A DNA stretch of 64,000 nt, taken from the NCBI RefSeq assembly GCF_018446385.1, contig NC_056002.1, positions 32,722,636 through 32,786,635 on the forward strand, given 5' to 3'. How positions within the stretch are numbered: the first letter of the stretch is position 1; the number at the start of each line of letters is the position of its first letter. The translations under genes were made by a program, and so were the position numbers. Source of the DNA: Zingiber officinale. Taxonomy: Eukaryota > Streptophyta > Magnoliopsida > Zingiberales > Zingiberaceae. The notes below the pieces were generated by a model. That model was not told the DNA's origin. It saw nothing but the letters and a program-made list of their open reading frames with translations, and did no database searches. Positions 12,009 to 23,624 of the stretch are shown here, in pieces.

Positions 12009-12480
12009 CTATCGTAGTTCTTCTTGATTAGACAGACAGAGGTGCTCACCATAATATAATATCCCTCCATCTGATACCTGGAACTCCCCATTTTTTCCTT
12101 CCTTTATTCTCTGCTTGATCTTCTGAATATTCGGATCTTCATCTTGCTCTTTCTGTATATCGTCAAGCAGGGTTGACACTAGTGTCAAGGTAGAGAGCTG
12201 CCCAGTAATAATTTCAAGCCTAAAATTTACTATTTCTTTCTGTAGGGGATGGGGCATAGCAGCTAAGGATAATGAAGCTGCACAAGATTTCCTACTTAGT
12301 GCATCTGCCACTTTGTTCGCTTTCCCTAGATGGTAGAGGATTTCACAGTCATAGTCTTTGACCAACTCCAGCCATCTTCGTTGTCTCATGTTAAAGTCTT
12401 TCTGAGTGAAGAAATACCTAAGACTCTGGTGGTCTGTGTAAATCTTGCACTGAGCTCCGTATAAGTAATGCCTCTAAATT
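12009..12480 (-). pseudogene. Ty3-II RNase H and linker region (fossil)
   Basis: The block '[19 protein letters not shown]' with '[13 protein letters not shown]' is the usual end of the Ty3 RNase H domain. Upstream '[20 protein letters not shown]' lies in the adjoining RT-RNase H frame. Part of a broken element. Confidence 0.85.
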
Positions 12481-13420
12481 TTGAGAGCGAACACTATCGC
12501 TGCTAACTCAAGATCATGAGTAGGATTGTTCTTCTCATAATCCTTGAGTTGTCTCGAGGCATAAGCGATGACCCTGCCATTCTGCATCAGTACAACCCTG
12601 AGTCCCAATTTAGAAGCATCATTGTAAATATCGAAGCTTTCGTTATTCTCTGGGAGAGTCAGGATTGGGGCACTGGTCAGTCTCCTTTTCAGTTCGGTGA
12701 AACTCTTCTCACAATCCTCTATCCATTCAAACTTTCGGTTCTTCCTGGTAAGTGCTGTCAGTGGTGAGGCGATCCTTGAGAAGTTCTCTACAAATTTCCT
12801 GTAGTAGCCTGCTAACCCAAGGAAACTCCTGATTTCACTAGCATTCTTAGGTCTATTCCAGTTACTCACAACCTCTATTTTTGTCGGGTCTACCATAACC
12901 CCATCCTTGTAAATAATGTGGCCTAGGAAGGACACTTGCTCGAGCCAGAACTCGCAATTGGAAAACTTTGTGTACAACTGGCTCTGCTGAAGAATCTGTA
13001 ATACTGTCTTCATATATTCAGCATGTTCTTCCTGAGTTCTGGAGTATATAAGGATATCGTCTATGAAGACGATTACAAACTTGTCTAGATACACCTTGAA
13101 TACCTTGTTCATTAGATCCATAAAAGTCGCAGGAGCGTTCGTCACTCCAAAAGGCAAACCACAAACTCGTAGTGCCCATACCTCGTTCGGAATGCCATCT
13201 TTGGTACATCATCCGCTTTCACTTTCACTTGATGATATCCAGACCGCAAGTCTATCTTGGAAAAGACTGTGACTCCCTTTAACTGATCAAATAGATTGCC
13301 AATTCTTAGCAGGGTAGTCCACACACATTCGCATGGACCCGTCCTTCTTCTTTACAAACAACATCGGAGCTCCCCATGGTGAGTGACTAGGGTGAATAAA
13401 ACCCTTGTCAAGAAGCTCCT
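12474..13420 (-). pseudogene. Ty3-II reverse transcriptase region (fossil)
   Basis: Shows '[17 protein letters not shown]', '[17 protein letters not shown]', the catalytic-type block '[15 protein letters not shown]' and '[19 protein letters not shown]'. These are hallmark Ty3 RT blocks in the right order. Part of a broken element. Confidence 0.92.
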
Positions 13421-13528
13421 ATAGTTGTCCCTGAAGTTTTTCCAATTCTACCGGAGCCATGCGGTAGGGTGCTATTGGATGGGTACCAGAAATGAGTTCA
13501 ATTTCAAATTCAATTTCCCTATCCGGAG

Positions 13529-14130
13529 CTAAGCCTGGCAACTTATCTGGAAACACTTCCGGGTAATCACACACGACTCAACTTCCTCTAGCTTTTGCAT
13601 TCTTTCCTGCTTGGTGTTAACCACCTGAGCTAGAAACCCGGAACATCCATCGGCTAACATTTTTTGAGCTTTTGTGGCCAATAAGAATTTTTGGGTTCTC
13701 TTCTTGGATTCTCTGATAAACTCAAACTTAGGCTCTGTCTCGGGCTGGAATAGGACTCTTCGCTTACGACACTCGATGGAAGCACTGTACTTGCTCAGAA
13801 AGTCCATCCCAAAAATAACATTATAGTCAGACATGTTCAGCATTATCAGATCACTGTACAGTTCTCTGTCTAAAATTTTGACTGGCACAACACGTAGCCA
13901 GTGTGTAGATGTCATTATCTCTCCTGAGGGTAGTGTCGTTAAGAATTGTCCGCGTAGGACCTCCGGGGTATACCTATACTTTCAGCAAATACTATGGAGA
14001 CAAACGAATGGGTTGCCCTAGTATCAAATAACACAGTCACATATAGATTAAAAATGCGTATCTGACCTGTGACAATGGTAGAGGAGTTTGCTACCTCCTC
14101 TCTGGTAAGGGAGAAAACTCAAGAATTTGT
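13529..14130 (-). pseudogene. Ty3-II protease region (fossil)
   Basis: Contains '[19 protein letters not shown]' and '[10 protein letters not shown]', typical of the end of a Ty3 retropepsin, between RT and the zinc-knuckle region. A closely similar copy is found at 47480-47953 on the plus strand. Part of a broken element. Confidence 0.85.
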
Positions 14131-14229
14131 AGAACTTGGTGGAGCCTTCAGTCTGCCCTGGCTAATTTGAGGACCCTCCAATGTGGCCTGCATCTGATGT
14201 AACTGCGCCTAGTTGCCTCCATACTGAAC

Positions 14230-15305
14230 AGGTTGTGTTGGAGGTATGTTGCTCTTGGTCGAGCAATACTTGGTTATATGCCCCTCTTGACCACACGTAT
14301 AACAACCACTAGTGCCCTTGCGACAAATTCCAGGATGCATCTTTCCGCACGTGGAACATGTGGCATACTTAGGCTGCTTGCTTATAGATCCTCCCTTCTT
14401 ATTACTCCACTGCTTTCTCTTGGAGCTCCCCTTCTAGGTTGAACCTTGGCCTTGAGTTTTATGAGTGCCAGAACTACCTTGACTTTTATTCTCAATCGAT
14501 ATTGGCTTCTACTGCTTGATGTTGTTCAGGTAATGTTCTATGATCAGGGCACTATTAATCAACTCTTCCACAGTTTGCGGTCTATTTATTCCGCCAGCTA
14601 CATTCAGTGCTATATCTAGCCTCAACATCTTGAGCATTAGCCTCACCCTTTCTCATTCCATGCTGACTAGCTCGGGGCATAGGCGAGCTAATCTATTAAA
14701 TTTCTTCACGGCTTCGTCCATCGATAAATTTCCTTGTCGAAATTCCGTGAACTCATCATAATGTTTATTCGTGACTTGCATATGGAAGAACTCTTCAAAG
14801 AACTCAGTCTCGAAGACAGGCCAGGTCATTTGATCCACTTTTTGTTTTGTCTTGACCCGTTCCCACCACATTCTTGCATCATCAGTAAAGCAGAAGGAAG
14901 CACACTTAATCTTTTCTACCTCTGGCCAGTCCAGTAGCTCCATTATGCTCTCCAGGGTTTTGAACCATGCCTGAGCGTCCCATGGTTCATTGGTACCAGA
15001 GAAATTCTCTGGTTTCAGTTTCTGCCACTGGATGAGGTACGCTTCTTGCCTCACTACCTTTGCGGGTGCTACAGGTGTAACTGATGGAACTTCGACTGTA
15101 GTAGGTGTCACCATAGTGGCTTCCGGTGGGACAAAAGGAGGAGTTTGCTGATTAGCAGTCAGGGTGACAATAACCTGCTGCTGCTTCGTCAATTGTCACT
15201 GCAGTTGAGCTACTACTTCTAAAAGGTTGGGCTGGGTTGCATACTCATTTTCCACTGGTTGAGGTTCATTAACTCCCGGTTGTCTAGCCGGTCATCCTCT
15301 AGCCA
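14230..15305 (-). pseudogene. Ty3-II gag region (fossil)
   Basis: Start codon region at about 15305, then 'AYLIQWQKLKPENFSGTNEP', 'WFKTLESIMELLDWPEVEKI', 'ARMWWERVKTK' and 'FNRLARLCPELV', a retrotransposon gag domain at 14653-15192. A cysteine-rich knuckle region follows at about 14260-14360. It is nearly the same as the plus-strand gag at 46264-47290. Part of a broken element. Confidence 0.88.
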
Positions 15306-15577
15306 TTCTACATATTCATAGACCAACTAGTGAGATATTTCGTCAGCCTATCATCATTCTTATTTACTATTATTAGTACTTCCATGTTTAAGCATGCTCT
15401 CATTCTTACTTTCTATCATTAGCACTTGATAGCATTTTCATGTATAAGCATGCTAAATCTTAACAAGCATTCTTAATAATCATAACAAAAACTAGATGCC
15501 CAAAAGTTATGAAAATGGTAATTTCTTACTTGGAAGCTGCAAGATCAATATTTGAGGTGTGTGACGGAAGGATGGAA

Positions 15578-15595
15578 CTGGCTCTGGTACCAAAC
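15578..15595 (-). other. Primer-binding site of Ty3-II
   Basis: Plus-strand 'ggctctggtaccaaac' abuts the right LTR. On the minus strand it reads TTGGTACCAGAGCC, close to the initiator methionine tRNA complement (TGGTATCAGAGCC). Confidence 0.75.
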
Positions 15596-17836
15596 TGTAA
15601 TGCCTGCCCTTTTATTAACCTTAACATGCAGGACAAATGTTAGTCTTTCCTCTTATATCTAAATTCACGGCCTTCTTACCTATTACATGTTGCTTAGTCC
15701 ATAAATCTATTCTAACCTGTTACGCCTGGTAGGACATGACTTGCAGCCAAGTAGGGTCAAAGGGAGTCTAAAGCTTCTAGTGGGTCTGGGTCGTGTGGCC
15801 CTGACAAGTATTGTTCTCCCACTGGCGCAGGGCACGGCCGTGTGAGGGTCGCACGACCGTGACCCTTGGCAGAGGATTGGAGGGGCACGGTCTTGTGAGC
15901 CCACATGACCGTGTCACTTTGATCGAGAGAAAGAGAGACACGGCCGTGTGGAATCACACGACCGTGTAGCATTGGCCGAGAGGAGGAGGTGCCCGGCCGT
16001 GTGATTCCACACGGCCGTGTCACCTCGGCCGAGAGGAAGAAGGGCACAACCATGTGTTTCCACACGACCGTGTCACCTTGGCTGAGAGGAGGAAGGGCAC
16101 GACCATGTGCTTCCACACGACCATGTCGGCTTGGCAGAGAGGAGGCAGTGGAAGGCTGTGCGAACCCGCACGACCGTGCTACGAGCCGCACGAAAGATCC
16201 CCCTTCTCTACCGGAAGAGCTTGTTCTCCCCTTTTTCACTTTCACTTGCCATTCAAAATTATGCCAAGCCGTCAAATTCATTCTAAACCAATTAGTGCTA
16301 GTATTTTATGTAAAGCGGAGAGAAGAAAGGAATACTAAAGTTCTACATGTTTCTTATAATAACAAATTCTTTGATCTCTTTCCATTGTTCCGTCACACAC
16401 ACACACACACCCCCAAGCACTGCTCCTGCTGCCTCCTCCTACTCAAGCTTTCCTTTTCCTTTATCTGTAGTACAAGGGAATGCAAATCTATAAGCGAATG
16501 CTTAGTAAGTACCGTCTACTCACAAAACGATACATTAAAAGAGGACATGCTTTTTAAAACTGCTTGAGGAAAATGCAACGATGTAAATATGCTTTTAAAA
16601 TTGTTTAGGGAAACATAAACATGCACTTGACAGTAATTCACAAGAAAACCGTACTTCAGAAATATGTACATAACATGTATTTTTAAACCAGTTTATCATG
16701 CAATCTATTAACTTAAAAACCATGCTAATAAAGCAAGGAACACAGGATTCTTGGCATACTATAGAGTTCATCAATGCTACACGATATAACTCAACTTCTC
16801 AACTTAGGGGACCTCCACTAGGACAAACCATAAAGTTTGAAAACATTATATTACATAATTAGTGAAAATAGTAATCACTTGCTTGGGCCCGACATTGTAC
16901 CACTTTACGCGCATCCTTAATAAGATTTGAGGTAGCTAATACCGAACCTATCAAGGTACTACTAGGTGGTCTAGGAGCCTAGGGGCGATCTAGGAGCCCA
17001 CCCATGGACCTTGTGTCCAGTACATATCTTTCTAAAGTAAAATACTTTCCTTTAATTATTAATTTCTTATATTTGCACTTGCTTGGCATTTAACCAAACA
17101 CCTTATGTGCGCTTAATTCCCTCGTACTTATAGGGAAGCACTTTAGATACTTGATTTATACTTCTTAGTCCCAAAACCTAATGGGAAGCAAATCAAAATG
17201 ATCTAAACATGCTCTTAATCCCAAAACTTTTGAGGGCATCAAACATATCATAGCATCTATCTCCTTTAACATGTAACACACTTAAAACATATTGTAACAT
17301 GTATTAACGAAGCTACTCATACTGCAGGTGAGAGGTACTTACAACTTTTTGCTAGATCTTGCTACTATAAGATGTAGGGAAGACAATCCTCTCTCTTGCA
17401 CGACTTATTCTCAAGCCACCCTTCACCCACGTACCAATCCTTGCAAAAACTCTCCTCTTAGATCCTCCCCTTGAAGAACTTAGAAGCTTTGACCTAGATC
17501 TCTTGATCTTGGCCGAAACTTGAAAGGAGGAAGGAGAAGTTTCGGCTAGAGGAAAAGAAGAGATGAAAATTAGGTTTTTTTTTAATCTCATCCATCCCCT
17601 TTTATACTAAGTGAAAGTTGGATCATCTCTTCATATATAATCTACATATAATGAATTGTTTCATATTGCTCATGTGATGCTTTACCACCACCCTAATGGC
17701 AACTTAAACTAATTTTAACTAAGAGGTCTCAGGTTCAAATCCTAGCCCGGGCCATTTATGAATATATTTTTATTTCTTTTCTCTTCTTTTATTTCTTTTT
17801 GCCCTTTTTGACTAGAGGAAATTTATGGGTGTTACA
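15596..17836 (-). repeat. 5' LTR of Ty3-II
   Basis: About 2241 bp, matching 5713-7912 along its length, including the hairpin minisatellite (15890-16150), a CA microsatellite near 16395 and the T-arm-like motif near 17730. Plus-strand limits are TGTAATGCC and GGTGTTACA. Open frames at 15757-16567 and 17352-17591 are chance frames mirrored in the partner LTR. Confidence 0.9.
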
Positions 17837-18420
17837 CCTCTGGCACAGTCTCCAGCACCGCCTCAGAGGCAGGCTCCTGCCTAGATGCAGCAGTCGCTGG
17901 CAGCGCTACCACCTCCACCTCCGTTAGAGACTGGACGTATTCATGTGGTCACCAGAGAGTATGCGCAGCGGGCCGACGAATCCGTTTTCCGTGGTACGAT
18001 TTTCATTTATGACTTATCTGCTGATATGCTGATAGATACATGTAGTTCGCATTCTTTTATATCCCGTACCTTTATGAGGGAGATTGGTAGATTATCCACC
18101 TTCAGACCGCAGCGACTGACCGTCTCTCTACCGTCCGGTGATGCTCTGGATGTCACCCTGGAGGTCAGAGGTTGCCCGTTAGATTTTGGCAATATGATAC
18201 TTACGGTAGATCTTTTAGTACTGAAAATGGTCGACTTTGATATTATTCTTGGCATGAATTGTTTGTCAGCATATCATGCCACTATTGATTGCCAGACGAG
18301 AGTAGTCACATTCCGACCTCCGAACCAACCCTTGTGGGATTTCACTAGCATCAAAGGCGACGACATATCGACTATTTCGGCGATTCGGGCTCAGAAGCTA
18401 CTGTCACATGGTTGTTAGGG
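17837..18420 (+). pseudogene. Ty3-I protease region (fossil)
   Basis: Continues Ty3-I after the nested element. It carries 'GTIFIYDLSADMLIDTCSSH' followed by 'FISRTF', and 'MVDFDIILGMNCLSAYHA', the two conserved ends of a Ty3 retropepsin. Part of a broken element. Confidence 0.85.
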
Positions 18421-18433
18421 TCTTCTGTTATCT

Positions 18434-19520
18434 TTGATTCATACTGAAGACGACAGTAGTTCTCAACTCTCCGACATTTCAGTAGTTCGAGAGTATCTGG
18501 ATGTATTTCCAGAGGAGCTACCAGATTTGCCTCCCAGAAGGCAAGTGATGTTTGCTATTGAGTTGATTCTGGGAACCGCGCCGACATCAAAATCTCCTTA
18601 TTGTAAGGCACCAAAAGAGTTGAATGAACTGAAGGTTCAACTCCAGGAGCTTTTAGACAGAGGATTTATACGCCCTAGTGCTTCTCCGTGGGGTTCTCTA
18701 GTATTATTTGTCAAGAAGAAGGATGGTACTCTGAGGTTGTGCATCGATTACAGACTGCTGAATGCAGTGACTGTCAGAAATAAGTACCCCTTACCATGAA
18801 TCGAGGATTTGTTTGATCAGCTCAGAGGTACCTCAGTGTATTCTAAGATTGATCTGCGGTCCGGATATCATCAGCTGAGAGTCAAAGAATCTGATATTCA
18901 GAAGACAATATTCCGTACCAGGTACGACCATTACAAGTTTTTGGTAATGCCATTTGGACTTACCAATGCTCTAGCGGTATTTATGGATCTAATGAACCGA
19001 GTCTTCCTGGAGTATCTTTATCAGTTTGTTATCATTTTCATCGATGACATATTGGTTTACTCACGTTTCGAGGAGGAACATGTGCAGCATCTTCGCACAG
19101 TCTTGGAGACCCTTCGACGACATCAACTATACACGAAGTTCAGCAAGTGTGCCTTTTGGCTATCTTCAGTCAGTTTTCTGGGTCACGTGGTTTCTAGCCG
19201 AGGTATTTCAGTAGACCCTTAGAAGATCGAGGTTGTCACCAGTTGGGAGCAGCCAAAATCAGTACAGGAGATCCACAGTTTTCTGGGACTAGCTGGATAT
19301 TACAGATGATTCATCGAGGGTTTCTCCCGATTGCTATGCCACTGACACGCATGACCAAGAAAGGCGTGAAGTTTACGTTGTCCGAAGCTTGCGAGACCAG
19401 CTTCCAGGAGCTGAAGCGGAGATTAGTGTCAGCTCCAGTTTTGGTTTTACCCTTTGGAGAGGATGGATTCGTGCTCTATACCGACGCATCTCTTCAAGGT
19501 TTAGGCGCTGTCCTGATGTA
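18434..19520 (+). pseudogene. Ty3-I reverse transcriptase region (fossil)
   Basis: Blocks '[18 protein letters not shown]', '[18 protein letters not shown]', '[18 protein letters not shown]', '[17 protein letters not shown]' and '[15 protein letters not shown]' appear in the usual order. The end reaches the start of RNase H ('VLYTDASLQGLGAVLM'). Part of a broken element. Confidence 0.9.
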
Positions 19521-21360
19521 GCACGGTAGGGCAGTCTCCTATGCTTCTCATCAGTTGAAGGAGCATGAGAAGAACTACCCTGTACATGATCTAGAGCTAG
19601 CTGCCATCATCTTTGCTTTGAAGATTTGGCGGCATCATCTGTACGACATTACCTTTGAGATTCTTATGGATCATAAGAATCTAAAATATATTTTTACCCA
19701 GAAGGAACTTAATCTCTGATAGAGGAGATGGATGGAGTTCCTGAAGGATTATGACTGTACCATTAGCTACGACCCGGGGAAAGCTAATGTGGTTGCCGAT
19801 GCACTCAGTAGGAAGTTCAGAGGAACTTTGTCTTGCCACTGAGTTTCAGTCACAGACTTGATTCAGGGTTTCTCTGAGTTAGGCCTTGAGGAGCAAGAAC
19901 TGACAGAGCAGGGTATTCTTGTTACCATGATTGCTTAGTCATCGATCAGGATGAGGATCCGAGAGACCTAGACTGGTGATCAGCATTTTTAGTTCATTGG
20001 AAGCCAGATAGGTTCCGGACAACAGACCGAGTTCACCCGAGATGAGGAGAGTATTATATATTTCCAAGGTAGATTATGCGTACCTCAGTCTCACCCGGTC
20101 TTACAGGAGCTACTTCAAGAGGTTCATCGCTCTCGATTTGCGATCCATCTAGGTGGGACCCGCATGTATCGAGATTTGAGGCGTTCCTACTGGTGGAACG
20201 ACATGAAGAAAGATATCGTGGAATTTATAGCTAGATGTCAGGTGAAGGCGGAGCACTAGAGACCTACCGGATTACTTCAGCAGATTCCTATTCCTGAGTG
20301 GAAATGGGAACACATTACCATGGACTTTGTGGTGGGTTTGCCTAGGACACGATAAGGCCATAACGCGATTTGGGTAATCGTTGATCGATTAACCAAATCC
20401 GTGCACTTCTTAGCGATCCAGAAGACTGATTCCTTGGATCGATTGGCAGATCGGTATTGCTGAGAGATCATCATATTACATGGTGTTCCTTTGAGTATTA
20501 TTTAGGATAGAGACCCTCGGTTCACGTCCCGATTCTAGCAGGGTCTACAGCAGGCCTTGGGCACTCAGCTCCGTTTCAGTACATCTTTCCATCCATATAC
20601 AGATGGACAGTCAGGGCAGACCATTCAGACTCTAGAGGACTTGCTGAGATCTTGTGTATTGGATTTCGGAGGCAGTTGAGAGGACCATTTTTCATTGGTA
20701 GAGTTCTCCTACAACAACAGCTTTTATTTGGCCATCCATATGGCACTGTTAGAAGCGTTGTATGGTAGGCCTTATCGGACACCCACCCTCTGGGATGAGG
20801 TTGGGGAGGTTCAGTTGCTAAGGCCTCATAGAGCTCAGCAGGAGGCAGAGTTGGTTGGTACTATCAGATGGAGGATGTCAGAGGCGTAGGACCGCCAGAA
20901 GAGTTATGCTGATAGGAGACGGAGACCCCTGGAGTTCTCTACTAGCGACCATGCTTTTCTGTGAGTCTCACCCACGAAAGGGGTGAAGAGATTTGGCCTT
21001 AGAGGTAAGCTAGCTCCGCGCTACATTGGACCTTTCCAGATCTTGGAGAGGATTGGAGCGGTAGCTTATCGTCTGACACTACCACCGTCCCTGGCAGGCA
21101 TTCACGACGTATTCCACGTGTCTATGCTGGGGAGATACATAGCCGACCCAGCACATGTGCTATTTGATATACCAGTTCCCCTTCAACCTGATGCTACCTA
21201 CGAGGAGGTTCCGGTACAGATTCTAGACCAGAAAGAGCGTCGATTACGGAACAAGATTATCTGATTGGTTAAAGTCAGATGGCAGCATCATTTAGACGAG
21301 AAGGCCACCTGGGAGCTCGAGGATACAATCCGAGCTCGATACCCCCACCTTTTCACTTGA
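19521..21360 (+). pseudogene. Ty3-I RNase H, integrase and chromodomain-like region (fossil)
   Basis: RNase H remnants lie at about 19521-19830. Integrase remnants follow at about 20100-20900 (around the positions of an H2C2 region, 'MALLEALYGRPYRTPTLW' at 20740-20800). The C-terminal part at 20983-21264 has 'GKLAPRYIGPFQILERIGAV' and 'GIHDVFHVSMLGRYIADP', then the chromodomain-like tail to about 21358. Broken in several places. Confidence 0.85.
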
Positions 21361-21459
21361 GGTATGTGGGTTAATTTACCGTTCAACATTTGTATTCTTT
21401 ATCTGTTGTTAGTACTTGTTGATGGTAGATAACGAAAATTTGGGGACCAAATTTTTATT

Positions 21460-21471
21460 AGTGGGGGAGAA
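21460..21471 (+). other. Polypurine tract of Ty3-I
   Basis: 'agtgggggagaa' directly before TGTAAAATAC, the start of the 3' LTR. This is the expected position and composition. Confidence 0.8.
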
Positions 21472-22478
21472 TGTAAAATACTGAAAATGGGTGAATCACC
21501 ATAAGGGAATTTTTCAAAATTTTTAGGAATTTTTTCGGAATTTTTCAGAGACCGTATGACTTCGGTTAGGGGGATAAAAATTGGGCCTCAGGAAAGTCTG
21601 TTTAGGCTACCCCGTTTTAACGAGGAAAAGTCAAATTTTTCCTTTTCTTTTATTTTTTTTCTTTTTCTATTTCTCTTTTCTTTCCTCCGTTTTCTCCTCC
21701 TGCGTGTCGTGCCCTAACCACCTCACCGAGCTGTTTCTCATCTCACGCCCTCACCACTCCTTCTCCCAAATCGGTGCCGCCCTCCCTCACGTCACTTCCT
21801 CTCCTTCTCCGGACGCCGAGCAACGCCAATCTTCCCTCTCCCATTGCATCGCCTCGCCGACGTCGTACGGGGCAGTGCTGACCCTCGTTGGAGCGACTGA
21901 GTCTCATCTGCTGTGCCCTAGCACTGTCGTCGTCCACCAGGTCCGACCCAGTGCCACCGTCGCCTATGCCTTAACACCGCCGCCGACCACTGTGGACCCA
22001 TGATCGGTTGTCGCCAGCCTGAAATCGACACCGCCGGTCCATACCCTCTCCCCCGATCACTGTCGATCTCATGCCTCAGCGTCGGTTGCTGATCACCAGA
22101 GAGGACCAAGCCACCTCCAAGCCCTAGTCTCGCCCACTTCTGATCTTCTGCCCTAGCGCCGCTGTCGACGCCAACAACCACCACTAGCCCCCTTCTGATT
22201 CTTCACTACCGATCGAGGATTTTTGGTGGTCAGATTGAGGTAGGTTCTCCTTCAAGATCTTGTTTTAGGCGTGTGGGTGTTGTGTTGATGAGTTGGACAG
22301 TTAAAAACAGGGTTAGGCAGTGGCGTATCTTCTTGTCCAACAGCTGCTTACCTTGGTTTTGCAATAGCCAGCAACCCCTCATTCCAGTAGCAAACGGTCC
22401 TTCATCAGCAACAATCAACGACTGTGAATTGAGGTAAGGTGTAGAGAAATTTAATACAAATTGGTTAAGTGTGAATTA
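21472..22478 (+). repeat. Ty3-I 3' LTR, left part
   Basis: Starts TGTAAAATACTG after the purine tract. The part from about 21700 on is repeated at 34067-34850 with only scattered differences. It is cut at 22478, where an inverted piece of the same LTR starts (TGTCACGCCCC). The proline- and serine-rich frame at 21581-22003 and its opposite-strand partners sit in GC-rich LTR DNA and are not supported as genes. Confidence 0.85.
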
Positions 22479-23624
22479 TGTCACGCCCCAGGTAGTCCCT
22501 GTCCGAAGAAATTTCGGCAGAATCTCCCTTGTACGGGTGACAATATGAATCCAGAATACATATATCTATACATCGACCCACATGGCCGGAACAATACAAT
22601 ACAAATAAGAAACAAACCACACAGTTTATATCAACATTCCACACAGTTCAACATATACTCAATCCACGCAGTTTAATAAGGAAGACACATCGTAGATATA
22701 TGTAAACATCCTACTCCACTACAACGAAGAAAACAAAGTCCACGAAGTAATGAAAATATCCGCAGCGGAAAACCAAAAGTAGTAAACCCAAGTGTTCGAT
22801 ATAAAGTCCACAATACAAAACCCACATCACAAGTATATAAGATGCAAAAGCAAAACATATCCCGACAACAGGAAATCCTCACGATAAAAGGGGACTAGCG
22901 ACTGGAATATCTCCCGACGGCATCAACCTGAAAGGTAGTAATATAACGGTGTGAGTCCAAAGAACTCAGCAGGTAATCCAATAGATATGATCAGCAACAA
23001 TTCTACGGTACAGTATCCTAACAGTATAACATCTAGTACAGTCCTCTAACAATATAACAGGTATGCATAACTGAATAAACTACAGTAACCAATAATAAGC
23101 ATGTAGTACAGTCTACTGCAAAAATAATAAGAAATGCATAACTGAAATAAACTGTACTCACCTGCGAGGCTTGTGCAACTGACTGTGAGCATGCACAGAT
23201 AAAAATAGTCAGAGCAAAAGCATATAACATGTATGCATGTCAATCATATGCAATCACTAAAATGCATCAATCACAAATAATGCAATCTGTGCATATGATG
23301 CAAATGACATGTCCTGGTCACTCCTACTGCCAGTCAGCCATCTCACACACAATGGTGAGACTGAGTGGGTAGGGCTGTGACAACCGTGCACTCTACCGTC
23401 ACTACCCCTGATGAGTGACCGAGTAGACGGGATGTTGTCGGAGTACACCTATCCTCCTACCTCAAACATAGTGAGGGAGCGCAATGCTCTCATCTCCCGG
23501 TACACAATGACGGGGAGGGACCCCGGCATGCTACCACGCTCCTGTCACGCTACCCATGAGCCTCCTAGCGGAGCACCACCGGACAACCTACCATACACAC
23601 CCTGAGTGTTGTGCCACTACCCAT
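22479..23624 (-). repeat. Ty3-I type LTR, right part, inverted
   Basis: Reverse complement of about 35428-36675. It starts TGTCACGCCCCAGG, the complement of the LTR end at 36675, and includes the inverted motif CCGAAGAAATTTCGG near 22504. It ends where the copia LTR at 23625 begins. It probably continues at 33661-34066 beyond the copia pieces. Confidence 0.75.

Larger units (their letters stand above)
5713..17836 (-). mobile_element. Ty3/gypsy chromovirus-like element II, both LTRs present
   Basis: A 12.1-kb minus-strand element with LTRs at 5713-7912 and 15596-17836, a purine tract beside the left LTR, an initiator-Met tRNA type primer-binding site beside the right LTR, and gag, protease, RT, RNase H and integrase in order from right to left. 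Flanks are CATCT (5708-5712) and CCTCT (17837-17841), a near-perfect 5-bp target duplication. On both sides Ty3-I sequence continues. By eye the two LTRs differ at several percent of sites, which suggests an insertion a few million years old. The coding part is broken in many places. A solo copia LTR lies inside it. Confidence 0.9.
4196..22478 (+). mobile_element. Ty3/gypsy chromovirus-like element I, split by a nested element
   Basis: Plus-strand Ty3 element in the order gag (4200-5712), nested Ty3-II (5713-17836), protease to integrase (17837-21360), purine tract, then 3' LTR from 21472. The pol order protease-RT-RNase H-integrase and a chromodomain-like C-terminal tail (conserved 'LRNK', 'ATWELED' and 'RYPHLF' blocks) resemble the Tekay/Del chromoviruses. 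It is broken in many places and its 5' LTR is not seen. It must be older than Ty3-II, which sits within it. Confidence 0.85.

Noticed and set aside
21581-22003. Proline- and serine-rich frame of 140 codons (also 34076-34375)
   Set aside because: It lies in the Ty3-I LTR, overlaps frames on the other strand and contains no known domain. Its conservation is that of the LTR.
22706-22722. 'ccactacaacgaag' as a left CACTA end
   Set aside because: It lies in an LTR repeat whose other copy carries it as ordinary LTR sequence, has no subterminal repeats, and is 29 kb from the right end.
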